Assembly (NCBI GenBank): GCA_903970465.1
Contig: CAJCIO010000001.1
Location: forward strand, 1 to 64,000
Source: Gammaproteobacteria bacterium
GTDB lineage: Bacteria; Pseudomonadota; Gammaproteobacteria; Pseudomonadales; Pseudomonadaceae
Reading direction: 5' to 3'
DNA length: 64,000 nucleotides
Shown: positions 47,048-54,556 of the stretch, piece after piece
How the letters are laid out: the number at the start of each line of letters is the position of its first letter
How positions within the stretch are numbered: the stretch's first letter is position 1
Made by a program: the position numbers and the translations under genes
The notes under the pieces: model-generated
Database searches by the model: none
What the model was told of the DNA's origin: nothing
The model's input: only the letters and a program-made list of their open reading frames with translations

Positions 47048-47914
47048 TTAACGCACACCGAGCTCGCGGATCGACTCCTTGAGGTTCTCGAAGTCGTAGT
47101 CTGACAGGCCGACATAGTCCAGGACCAGCGCCGAAATGGCATTCCATTCATGGTCCTCAGCCTGATTGCCCAGCACTCGGTAGGACGCGCAGATATGCTC
47201 GGCCATTTTCAGCACTGCGAGGAGGTTCTTGAGTGGAATGTCACGTGGTGACTGATCGCGGAAAATCGCCAGAGCGTTGTGATGATTGGCGATGGCATCG
47301 CTGACATGCTCCGGCAAGCGCCAGGACTTGGCGGTGTAGTAACCGACCACCGAGTGGTTGGTATTGAACACCTGGTTTTCGGTATCGACCACACGGAACT
47401 CGCCATTCGTATTGGCGTAAGCCCGCTCCAGCACGCTCATGTAATCCGGAAAACGCTTGAGCATCAGCGGAATCCCGCAATCGTGGAACAGCCCGAGCGC
47501 GTAGGCCTCGTCCACCGCCTGGGAGCCGATGCGCTTGGCCAGGGTGAGAGAGGTCATTGCCACGTCCTGGGCGGTATCCCAGAAACGGTTGAGGGTGACG
47601 ATGGTCTCGTCGCTCATCTCACCCTTGATCGATTGCGCGTTGATGAGGTTGATGATCGAACGGCTGCCGAGCAGATTCACCGCGCGCTGTATCGAGGCGA
47701 TCTTGTTGGTCAGCCCATAATGAGCCGAATTGACGATTTTCAGCAGTGCACCGGACAGGCCTGGATCCTGAGCGATCAGACGCGCGATCGCCTCGAGGTC
47801 CGGATCGGGCATGTACTGCTCCATCTGCAGGTCGACCATGATCTGCGGTTGTGGCGGCACACTGATGCCTTGCAGGGCCTGCTGGATCTGCTCGGCGGAA
47901 AGCTCTTGGGACAT
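47048..47914 (-). CDS. HDOD-domain signalling protein
   Basis: A 288-residue protein with a single HDOD domain, a non-catalytic HD relative found in signalling proteins. Family features are LIAQDPGLSGALLKIVNSAHYGL, IQRAVNLLGSRSIINLI, EAYALGLFHDCGIPLML, VGYYTAKSWRLPEHVSDAIANHH and the C-terminal region. The start MSQELSAEQ (47914) is chosen; the open frame continues upstream through non-conserved, REP-containing sequence. It is probably co-transcribed with mutM. Confidence 0.88.
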   Translation of the reverse strand: MSQELSAEQIQQALQGISVPPQPQIMVDLQMEQYMPDPDLEAIARLIAQDPGLSGALLKIVNSAHYGLTNKIASIQRAVNLLGSRSIINLINAQSIKGEMSDETIVTLNRFWDTAQDVAMTSLTLAKRIGSQAVDEAYALGLFHDCGIPLMLKRFPDYMSVLERAYANTNGEFRVVDTENQVFNTNHSVVGYYTAKSWRLPEHVSDAIANHHNALAIFRDQSPRDIPLKNLLAVLKMAEHICASYRVLGNQAEDHEWNAISALVLDYVGLSDYDFENLKESIRELGVR

Positions 47915-48219
47915 TGGTACGTACTCTGGGCTGAGTAAGGATTCTACTCCCGCCGAAGGTTGATCGGGCAACCGCCGGGCAATCGGCGTCAAAATTTCAT
48001 CTCTATATAGGTGTACCTGCGGGTTTTGTGCCAACTGCCCCGGCCTATTCGCGAGCAAGCTTTGGCCCAACAATGTGGGGCGCATCTGAAGCATGAATCT
48101 GTGGGGGCGAGGCTGCCCGCAAAGAGGTCCGCACAGCCAACGGCAGGTCAGCGCATGAATGGTCATCCCCCGCCTCGCCCTACAAGGTATACTCCCGCTC
48201 TTTTTTCCGGAGCGACGTC
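47915..48219. other. Divergent intergenic region with REP-like sequence
   Basis: A 305-bp region between the minus-strand HDOD gene and plus-strand rlmI. A diverged REP-like pair occupies about 48041-48130 (units ATTCGCGAGCAAGCTTTGGC and TGTGGGGGCGAGGCTGCCCG). AT-rich TTTCATCTCTATATAG at 47996-48010 could hold a promoter for the HDOD gene or rlmI. No credible ORF. Confidence 0.5.
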
Positions 48220-49416
48220 ATGTCCCTGCCCAGCCTTCGCCTCAAAGTCAACGCCGATCGCCGGCTGCGCAACGGTCACTTGTGGATCTACAGCAACGAG
48301 ATCGACGTCGCCGCCACACCTCTGCAAGGTTTCGTCGCTGGCGACCAGGCCATCCTCGAATCGGCCACCGGCAAACCGATCGCCGTAGTCGCCATGAGCC
48401 CCAAAAACCTCATCTGCGCCCGCGTGCTTTCTCGCGACGCCAAACTGCCGCTCGACAAGTCGCTGCTGGTGCACCGCCTCAACGTCGCCCTGTCGCTGCG
48501 CGATCGCCTGTTCGACAAGCCGTTCTATCGCTTGGTCTACGGCGATTCCGATCTGCTGCCGGGCCTGGTGGTCGACCGCTTCGGCGATATCCTGGTGGTT
48601 CAGTTGGCCTCGCCGACCATGGAACGCCACAAGGAAGACGTCCTTGCGGCCTTGGTACAGGTACTCAAGCCGAGCGGCGTACTGTTCAAGAACGACTCCG
48701 CCGCCCGCGACGCCGAAGAGCTGCCGCGCTATGTCGAAACCGTGTTCGGCACAGTGCCGGAGTGGGTCGCCCTGGAAGAGAACGGCGTGAAGTTCGAAGC
48801 GCCGGTCATGACCGGCCAGAAAACCGGCTGGTTCTATGACCACCGCATGAATCGCGCACGCCTGGCGCCCTACGTCAAAGGCAAGCGCGTCCTCGACCTG
48901 TTCAGCTACATCGGCGGTTGGGGCATTCAAGCCGGTGCCTTCGGTGCCAGTGAAGTCTTCTGCGTCGACGCCTCGAGCTTCGCTTTGGACGGCGTCGAGC
49001 GCAACGCCGCCTTGAATGGTTTCGCAGAAAAAGTCACCTGCATGGAAGGCGATGTCTTCGAAGCCCTGCGCGAATTGAAAGGCGGCGAAGAACGTTTCGA
49101 CGTGATCGTTGCCGATCCGCCCGCCTTCATCAAACGCAAGAAAGACCTGAAAAACGGCGAAGGCGCCTACCGCCGCCTCAACGAGCTGGCCATGCGCCTG
49201 CTCACCAAGGACGGCATCCTGGTCAGCGCCTCGTGCTCCATGCATTTGCCCGAGGACGACCTGCAGAACATCCTCCTGACCAGCGCCCGCCACCTGGACC
49301 GCAACATCCAGATCCTCGAACGCGGCGGCCAGGGCCCGGATCACCCGGTGCATCCCGCGATCCCGGAGACGCGGTATATCAAGAGCATTACTTGCCGGTT
49401 GTTGCCTAATAGCTGA
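48220..49416 (+). CDS. rlmI: 23S rRNA (cytosine(1962)-C(5))-methyltransferase RlmI
   Basis: A 398-residue SAM methyltransferase. An N-terminal PUA domain (LRNGHLWIYSNEID) is followed by the RlmI linker (YGDSDLLPGLVVDRF) and the catalytic domain. GQKTGWFYDHRMNR, motif I VLDLFSYIGGWGIQAGAFG, VIVADPPAFIKRKKDLKNG and SCSMHLPED with its catalytic Cys are visible. It stands alone; a small hairpin without T-tract lies just past the stop (49431-49451). Confidence 0.94.
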   Translation: MSLPSLRLKVNADRRLRNGHLWIYSNEIDVAATPLQGFVAGDQAILESATGKPIAVVAMSPKNLICARVLSRDAKLPLDKSLLVHRLNVALSLRDRLFDKPFYRLVYGDSDLLPGLVVDRFGDILVVQLASPTMERHKEDVLAALVQVLKPSGVLFKNDSAARDAEELPRYVETVFGTVPEWVALEENGVKFEAPVMTGQKTGWFYDHRMNRARLAPYVKGKRVLDLFSYIGGWGIQAGAFGASEVFCVDASSFALDGVERNAALNGFAEKVTCMEGDVFEALRELKGGEERFDVIVADPPAFIKRKKDLKNGEGAYRRLNELAMRLLTKDGILVSASCSMHLPEDDLQNILLTSARHLDRNIQILERGGQGPDHPVHPAIPETRYIKSITCRLLPNS

Positions 49417-49666
49417 GTGAGATTGAGCGTGCAGCCCTGCAATGGGGCTGCATGGCGTTCATTTGCGGGGTTCGGGCGCTTGCGCTTGGCTTGCCCTATC
49501 TTGCGCACCCGAGCATAGACAAATCGATTGAAAACCCAGCATCTCTCCTCTTTTTGCCCCGTAAAAATGGGGTCGTCAGACTAATCCCACCCTCCTTTCG
49601 GATTCGTCCGATTTTTTTGCGCAGCTGTCGGGAACACCATGCCCTCATCATTCATATGCAGGTGGC
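49417..49666. promoter_or_regulatory. Upstream region of the MFS transporter gene
   Basis: This 250-bp region becomes AT-richer towards the transporter. A hairpin GCAGCCC/GGGCTGC at 49431-49451 follows rlmI. Several T-runs and a small palindrome CCCCGTAAAAATGGGG (49556-49571) follow. No gene was recognised, and no clear promoter was assigned. Confidence 0.35.
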
Positions 49667-50860
49667 ATGAACGTGCAAAAAAACAAAAAGAATTGGCGTA
49701 TCACTTTCTTGCTTATCGCGATGACCTTGATAGGGGTGTTTCCAATCGATGTTCTTCTGCCGTCCTTTCCCGCTCTCTCTGCCTATTTCGATACACCGCT
49801 GGAAGGCCTTTCACTGAGCATCAGTGTTTTCGCCATAGGTATCGCCCTTTCTCAACTGCTGATCGGGCCACTGTCAGACTTTGCTGGGCGCAAGAATCTG
49901 CTGATGGGTGGGCTATTGGTAGCCGCAGTCGGTGCTATCGGTGCCATTCAAGCTGAAAGTTTTCCAGCTTTTGTCGCCTGGCGATTGGTGCAGGCGCTTG
50001 GCTGCGGCTGCTTTGTATTGGTCAACGCTATCATCCAAGACACCTACAGCGCTGACGCAAGAGACAAGATACGTATCGTGACAACGACGTCTGCGGGAAT
50101 TTTTATTTCACTGGCCCCCTTTGCAGGTGTCGTGCTTCAAAGCGCACTGGATTGGACCGCGAGTTTTTGGGTGTTTGCTGGGTTCACTACTGCAACCATA
50201 GCGCTATGCGTCTATTGGCTACCCGACCACGCCACTGCATCAGCATCAGCATCTACGGAGCGCAATCACAGCCAGTCCTCGGCAACCATGCTGGGCAATT
50301 CCGCCTTCGCGGGATATTCAGCCCTCTCGGCAGTCGGCTTTGCGTGTCACTTCAGCTTCATTGTCCTATCGCCTGTGCTTTTACTCGAAGAGTTAAGCCT
50401 CACACAATATCAATACGCCGCAATACTGCTGTACTACGGCATCGCCTATTTAGCTGGCGGCGTGATCGCGTGGGCAATGCACCGGCGATTGGGCACAGCG
50501 CTACAACTGCGGCTCGGGATAGCCACGATCATGGTTTCAGGTTTGCTCCTGACCTTAGTGTCCGTGATCAGCTCCGTTTCTTCCGCCGCGCTCATGACAT
50601 GCATGATCTTGTGTACTTGTGGCGTCAGCATCCTAAGGCCAATCGCCACGACGAAAGCCCTTGAGGTATTTCCGAACCGAGCCGGAACCGCCTCATCAAT
50701 ACTCAATACATTGGTTTTTTTGACTGGAGCAGCAGCCAGCACCCTCCTTGCTATCATCCCGATGGCGACTACGACAAAACTGGGGGGCGCTCTGCTGATG
50801 CTCTCAGCCGCAGGCCTATTGGTCTGCGTCGGCCTTCAGAAAAGCGCTGCCAATGCTTAG
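49667..50860 (+). CDS. Bcr/CflA-type MFS efflux transporter
   Basis: A 397-residue, twelve-helix major facilitator. The MFS motif A equivalent is GPLSDFAGRKNLLMGGLL between helices 2 and 3, and the N-terminal LIGVFPIDVLLPSFPALSAYF is typical of the Bcr/CflA drug-resistance (DHA1) group. Codon use is unlike the neighbours, with many AT-rich and rare codons. The gene sits between conserved rlmI and mgtE, which suggests an acquired insertion. The substrate is unknown, and no regulator or biosynthetic gene adjoins it. Confidence 0.83.
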   Translation: MNVQKNKKNWRITFLLIAMTLIGVFPIDVLLPSFPALSAYFDTPLEGLSLSISVFAIGIALSQLLIGPLSDFAGRKNLLMGGLLVAAVGAIGAIQAESFPAFVAWRLVQALGCGCFVLVNAIIQDTYSADARDKIRIVTTTSAGIFISLAPFAGVVLQSALDWTASFWVFAGFTTATIALCVYWLPDHATASASASTERNHSQSSATMLGNSAFAGYSALSAVGFACHFSFIVLSPVLLLEELSLTQYQYAAILLYYGIAYLAGGVIAWAMHRRLGTALQLRLGIATIMVSGLLLTLVSVISSVSSAALMTCMILCTCGVSILRPIATTKALEVFPNRAGTASSILNTLVFLTGAAASTLLAIIPMATTTKLGGALLMLSAAGLLVCVGLQKSAANA

Positions 50861-50952
50861 GCAATGCATGAAACAGTGCCAGACTTGCCTGGCTGGACCC
50901 GCCGATACCACCGAACATAGGGACAGCGAGGGGCTTACGCCCCACGCACGAA
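50861..50952. other. Short gap with half REP-like unit
   Basis: The convergent gap between the MFS gene and mgtE contains CAGCGAGGGGCTTACGCCCC (50924-50943), which resembles a single REP unit and could help end both transcripts. Confidence 0.4.
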
Positions 50953-52299
50953 TCACAGCTCCAACACGTACGAAGCAATCCCAAAATAAACCAACACCCC
51001 CGCCGCATCCGCGATCGAAGTAATCAACGGTCCGCTCGCCGTGGCCGGATCCAACCGCAGTCGGCTGAGCAAAAACGGCAGGCTCATGCCAATCAAACTC
51101 CCCAGCAGCACAATGATCATCATGCTGCTGGCCACAATCACAGCGATGTCCACCCCACCGCGCAGAATACCCAGCGAAGCCACCGCCACGGCCATGGTCA
51201 CGCCCAACCCCAGGGCCACGGCACATTCGCGCCACAGCAGGCGCGCCCAGTCACGCATCAGCACTTCCCCGGTCGCCAGCGCCCGCACCATCAAGGTTGC
51301 CGACTGCGCCCCGGCGTTGCCACCGCTGTCCACCAGCAATGGCAGGAAGAACACCAACGCAATGTTCGACGCGATCACATCCTCGAACGCGGCGATGCCC
51401 GCCCCCGAGAACAGGTTGCCGAACACCAGCAGCACCAACCACAGCACGCGTTTGCGGTAGAGCAGGCTGACCGTGGCGTTTTTCATGTTGCCGATGTGGG
51501 TGCCGATCAGGGCGCCTTTGTGGAAGTCTTCGGTGGCCTCCTCGACCACCACGTCCATGGCGTCGTCGCAGGTGACGATACCGACCAGTTGCCGCTGCGA
51601 GTTGACGATGGGCAAGGCCAGCAGGTCGTACTCGTTGATCAGCCGTGCCACCTCTTCCTGGGCGACGCTGACCTGAGCGTTGATGATCTCGGTATTCATC
51701 AATTGCATCACGGCCCTGTCTGGCGCCGCGAGCACCAGCTCACGCAGTGACAGGGTGCCGAGCAGGCGGCGCTCGGCGTCCAGCACGTAGGTCTGATAGA
51801 TAGTTTCGGCATCGGCCGCTTCGCGGCGCAAGGCGTTGATGGCCTGGGCGGCAGTCAGGTGGGCCGCCACGGTGGAATACTCGCTGGTCATCACCGCGCC
51901 GGCGCTGCCCTGTGGATAACTCGCCAGTCGGCACAGGTCGTCGCGCTCTGCCTGGGCAAGCGCCGGCAACAAGGTGGCGCGACGCGGCAGGTCGAAGCGG
52001 TTGTACAGATCGGCACGCTCATCCGCCGACATAGCGCCGATCAGGGCGGCCAAGGCCGCGCGAGGCATGTCCTGGGTGAGTTCGAACTGGCGTTCCAGTG
52101 GGAAGTAGCCGAAGGCTTCGGCACGCTTGTCGAGCGGCATTTGCTCGAGCAGGGGCAGGATCTGCTCGACCTCGAGCTGGTCGAGATAGCGAGCGATATC
52201 GGCAGACAGCAGTTGGCCAGCAACCTCCTTGGGGCGGGAATACTTCTCGTCTTGCAGGGCGGTACGCAGCAGTTGGGTAAAGTTGAGGGCGTTGATCAT
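50953..52299 (-). CDS. mgtE: MgtE-type magnesium transporter
   Basis: A 448-residue Mg2+ channel/transporter. The N-terminal superhelical domain (VEQILPLLEQMPLDKRAEAFGYF) precedes a pair of CBS domains (MTSEYSTVAAHLTAAQAINALR; LINEYDLLALPIVNSQRQLVGIVTCDDAMDVV). The C-terminal five-helix pore region has LPLLVDSGGNAGAQSATLMVRALATGE, the MgtE signature. The start MINALNF (52299) is set by the adjacent SD GGAG. That SD lies in a hairpin, suggesting control of translation. Confidence 0.95.
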   Translation of the reverse strand: MINALNFTQLLRTALQDEKYSRPKEVAGQLLSADIARYLDQLEVEQILPLLEQMPLDKRAEAFGYFPLERQFELTQDMPRAALAALIGAMSADERADLYNRFDLPRRATLLPALAQAERDDLCRLASYPQGSAGAVMTSEYSTVAAHLTAAQAINALRREAADAETIYQTYVLDAERRLLGTLSLRELVLAAPDRAVMQLMNTEIINAQVSVAQEEVARLINEYDLLALPIVNSQRQLVGIVTCDDAMDVVVEEATEDFHKGALIGTHIGNMKNATVSLLYRKRVLWLVLLVFGNLFSGAGIAAFEDVIASNIALVFFLPLLVDSGGNAGAQSATLMVRALATGEVLMRDWARLLWRECAVALGLGVTMAVAVASLGILRGGVDIAVIVASSMMIIVLLGSLIGMSLPFLLSRLRLDPATASGPLITSIADAAGVLVYFGIASYVLEL

Positions 52300-52306
52300 T
52301 GTGGTG

Positions 52307-52334
52307 TCTCCAGGCGCCCGCAGCAGCCTGGAGA
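52307..52334 (-). promoter_or_regulatory. Hairpin sequestering the mgtE Shine-Dalgarno
   Basis: TCTCCAGGC (52307-52315) and GCCTGGAGA (52326-52334) form a perfect 9-bp stem with a 10-nt loop. On the mRNA the 3' arm contains GGAG, the only SD candidate, eight bases before the mgtE ATG. Closing the stem would mask ribosome binding. Confidence 0.6.
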
Positions 52335-52436
52335 GGCACGGCAAAGCCGGGTCAGCTCACAGGCAAATCTGCCGCGGGGGCGGTTGTTGTCTTGGTTCTG
52401 GGCGAACTAAAACTGGGAAGGTCCATGGGTGCTGTT

Positions 52437-52471
52437 GGCTCTTGAACCGCACATGCGGCGGCGGAATATTA
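52437..52471. repeat. Cassette-flanking imperfect direct repeat, copy 1
   Basis: 35 bp aligned without gaps to 54222-54256 with 27 identities by eye. Shared blocks are CCGCACAT and TTGA just before it. It lies between mgtE and the immunity-like gene. Confidence 0.5.
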
Positions 52472-52613
52472 GGGAAGCGCATCGCGAGTGACAAATCGTA
52501 AACCGTTACTTAGTGTGTGCTGTCAAAAAACAGTTCGCGGGCACACAGCTCGATAAGAAATTTTCAATGCACTGAATGTAGACGCGCAGCTGAACGCCTG
52601 AAACAGGCTTATA

Positions 52614-52952
52614 TCAACCGCTTTCCTTGGGAATAAATATTTCCGCTTCGACGCACACCGCAGGGCCTTGACAGACTCCCTTGACCATCATCAACGCCTC
52701 GGGGCTAACTTGAAGGTAAATATTTTCGATCCCACCATCCTCATCCAAAAACATGGACATAGAAAGATTTTCACCAGTGTATTTTCTTATACCAGAGTAT
52801 TCCTCTTCAAATTCCAAACCGAATTCTTCGACCAAATGTTCACCCAGCTTATTTGAAATTCGCACAGGACTATCAAACTCCCAGCCATCTTCAGTTAGTT
52901 CCTTATGCGCCCCGATAGGGTTTATAAAAACCGCTTCAAAATTTATTTTCAT
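52614..52952 (-). CDS. Putative immunity protein for the adjacent toxin-like protein
   Basis: A 112-residue, acidic, soluble protein of no recognised family. It starts MKINFEAVFINPIGAHKEL and includes FGLEFEEEYSGIRKY and SMSMFLDEDGGIENIYL. There is no signal peptide or membrane helix. The ATG lies 5 bp after the TGA of the upstream gene, and the SD GGAG/AAGG overlaps that gene's end, so translation is coupled. Small acidic size, AT-rich codons and position right after a polymorphic-toxin-like gene suggest an immunity role. This is inference from context only. Confidence 0.6.
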   Translation of the reverse strand: MKINFEAVFINPIGAHKELTEDGWEFDSPVRISNKLGEHLVEEFGLEFEEEYSGIRKYTGENLSMSMFLDEDGGIENIYLQVSPEALMMVKGVCQGPAVCVEAEIFIPKESG

Positions 52953-52957
52953 ACCTT

Positions 52958-54043
52958 TCACTCCCACACCTCTACAGGGATTTTATCGAGCCCCGCCCTA
53001 ATCGCCGCTGCCGCTCTGTGATGGCCGTCTTGGATTTCAAGTCGCCCAGTATTCGGGTTCCTCCAAGCATCAACTGGCTTAAGAGGATCAAATCCATTTT
53101 TTTCCATATTCTTAGCGATCCGTTTGATTTGAGACCCTGACATCTCGGATTTGATCTGGGTCGGAACAAGGTTTCGCGGATCTTCGTGGATAAGCCTTGA
53201 GCTTAGCTCGTCTACGGCCTTTATAGTCACAGGCGGAGCAGAAGGCTCTGGTCCTAGAATATCCCGCCCGCCGCTTCGCGGATCTGCCATTTGCAACTCT
53301 GGTCGTTTCTTCAGAGCGTCTTCATGCTCAATCACCCAGTGGCCGAGTCGCTCTCCACTCTTACTAGCCCGCATTTCATATGCGAGAGTGCGAGCGTCAC
53401 CGCGGCCACGTGTAAGATATTCGACAATCGCGAGCAAAAGCAGAACGACCATCTCGACGTGCCCTTGAGCAATCGCGTGCGCAGCACTCGCCTGAGCATA
53501 TGGATCATCCCTTAGGAATGGATTCATTCCATCATCTCGCGGACCCTCCCAAGCAGTCTTGATACCTCTCAAGTAGTGCCCTATCACAATATCAACGCCT
53601 TTAACAACGGTGTCGGCTATAGATTTCAGCCCAAGCAGCGCCAAAATGACAGTACTGGCTTGCACGCCCAATGTACTACCCAAGATCCCGCCAGGAACCG
53701 CGCCTACCCCGCCAAAAATCGCGCCAGCTCCAGCTCCGATCACTCCCCCGGCTACAGCGCCGCCCACAACAACCATAGCCATTTGACTAACGGCCTTTAT
53801 TAAATCGGTAACGATACTGGACATATCAATATCAGAAAATCGTAGCATCAATATGCGCGAGGCTTCCCCTTCAGCTTGGTCAAAGGAGGCTCGGACGCAG
53901 TTCAACCTACGAAAGATGAGCGCCTGGGAAGGTTGTTGACCGTTTGTACACGTGTAAGATTGAACGCTCTGTTGAAACCCCATCCCACGATCTATGCTTC
54001 GTCGAATATCATCCCACGAGGGCAGGGCATGAAATAAATACAT
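52958..54043 (-). CDS. Putative polymorphic toxin: glycine-zipper membrane region plus C-terminal ParB/Srx-like domain
   Basis: A 361-residue protein with three visible parts. The N-terminal ~85 residues (WDDIRRSIDRG...FRRLNCVRASFDQAEGEASR) resemble, from memory, the DUF6861-type N-terminus of Pseudomonas secreted effectors. Residues 88-126 form a Gly/Ala zipper (VVVGGAVAGGVIGAGAGAIF...), with a second hydrophobic stretch at 195-210. The C-terminal ~68 residues (294-361) look like a ParB/sulfiredoxin-like domain: QIKSEMSGSQIKRIAKNM, then GRLEIQDGHHRAAAAIRAG with the DGHHR motif at 339-343, ending right after that fold. There is no signal peptide. A perfect AGGAGG lies 6 bp before the ATG. No Rhs, VgrG or secretion genes are adjacent. 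Confidence 0.65.
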   Translation of the reverse strand: MYLFHALPSWDDIRRSIDRGMGFQQSVQSYTCTNGQQPSQALIFRRLNCVRASFDQAEGEASRILMLRFSDIDMSSIVTDLIKAVSQMAMVVVGGAVAGGVIGAGAGAIFGGVGAVPGGILGSTLGVQASTVILALLGLKSIADTVVKGVDIVIGHYLRGIKTAWEGPRDDGMNPFLRDDPYAQASAAHAIAQGHVEMVVLLLLAIVEYLTRGRGDARTLAYEMRASKSGERLGHWVIEHEDALKKRPELQMADPRSGGRDILGPEPSAPPVTIKAVDELSSRLIHEDPRNLVPTQIKSEMSGSQIKRIAKNMEKNGFDPLKPVDAWRNPNTGRLEIQDGHHRAAAAIRAGLDKIPVEVWE

Positions 54044-54556
54044 TCAGCGCCTCCTATAAAATTTGTCGATTCAGCATCGATAAATCCAGCGCTTTATCAA
54101 GGCCACAAAAAATGTTGACATGAAAAAACCTCAAATTCGATCCCTTGTCGGCGCTCACGTCTTTGCGCTGGTGGTAATTCCTCAAGTGCTGCAATCAATA
54201 CGAACGACCAGGTACCGCAGCGGCTTTTGAGCCGCACATCAGACCGCAGAATGTTAAGAACGATGCTGGTCTCCGACAATTGCAAAACTATTGCGTGATG
54301 TGTTGGCCTCAGCCCCCTTCCGGTGTAATTATTGTGCAAGTCATCAGGCCAACGGCGTTTTTTCCTGCACTGCTCGGTGTAGAATCCACCTATTCATCGC
54401 CAATCATCCCCCGGCGGGTTTATGAGCTCTGGCCGAGCACGCGGCGATCCCGCAGTGTCACCGGCCTCATCCGGATCGTGGCCATCTGCCAGGCGATCGA
54501 GGACCAGGAGAAGCTCACTCCCTTGTTCAAACCTGATTAGCCGACCGGAGTGCCCC
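54044..54556. other. 513-bp gap between the toxin-like gene and ilvD
   Basis: The part next to the toxin-like gene is AT-rich and contains its AGGAGG SD (54050-54055, minus strand). Copy 2 of the flanking repeat is at 54222-54256. Small open frames exist here (for example 54097-54339 minus, 80 codons), but none has a good ribosome site or recognised similarity. The ilvD-proximal part has TGTAGAAT (54378-54385), a possible -10 element. The stretch from 54420 to 54540 is GC-rich and unexplained. Confidence 0.45.
54222..54256. repeat. Cassette-flanking imperfect direct repeat, copy 2
   Basis: The same 35-bp unit as 52437-52471, direct orientation, 27 of 35 identical by eye. Together the two copies bracket the toxin/immunity-like pair about 1.8 kb apart. 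Confidence 0.5.

Larger units (their letters stand above)
52300..52613 (-). promoter_or_regulatory. mgtE leader region
   Basis: This 314-bp gap separates mgtE from the immunity-like gene, both on the minus strand. It holds the SD-sequestering hairpin next to mgtE and one copy (52437-52471) of a repeat that recurs at 54222-54256. GC falls towards the cassette. No recognisable ORF; the mgtE promoter is probably here. Confidence 0.5.

Noticed and set aside
47915..48166. N-terminal extension of the HDOD protein by 84 codons
   Set aside because: The extension is Pro/Arg-rich, runs through REP-like sequence and lacks family similarity; ATG 47914 fits.
49452..49670. 72-codon plus-strand ORF before the MFS gene
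   Set aside because: No ribosome site or similarity; it covers AT-rich promoter-like DNA.
52300..52613. M-box or other known Mg2+ riboswitch before mgtE
   Set aside because: No conserved core of a known class could be recognised by eye; only the SD hairpin is claimed.
54097..54339. Small minus-strand ORF of 80 codons upstream of the toxin-like gene
   Set aside because: No good ribosome site and no family resemblance; it spans the flanking repeat. Kept only as part of the gap description.
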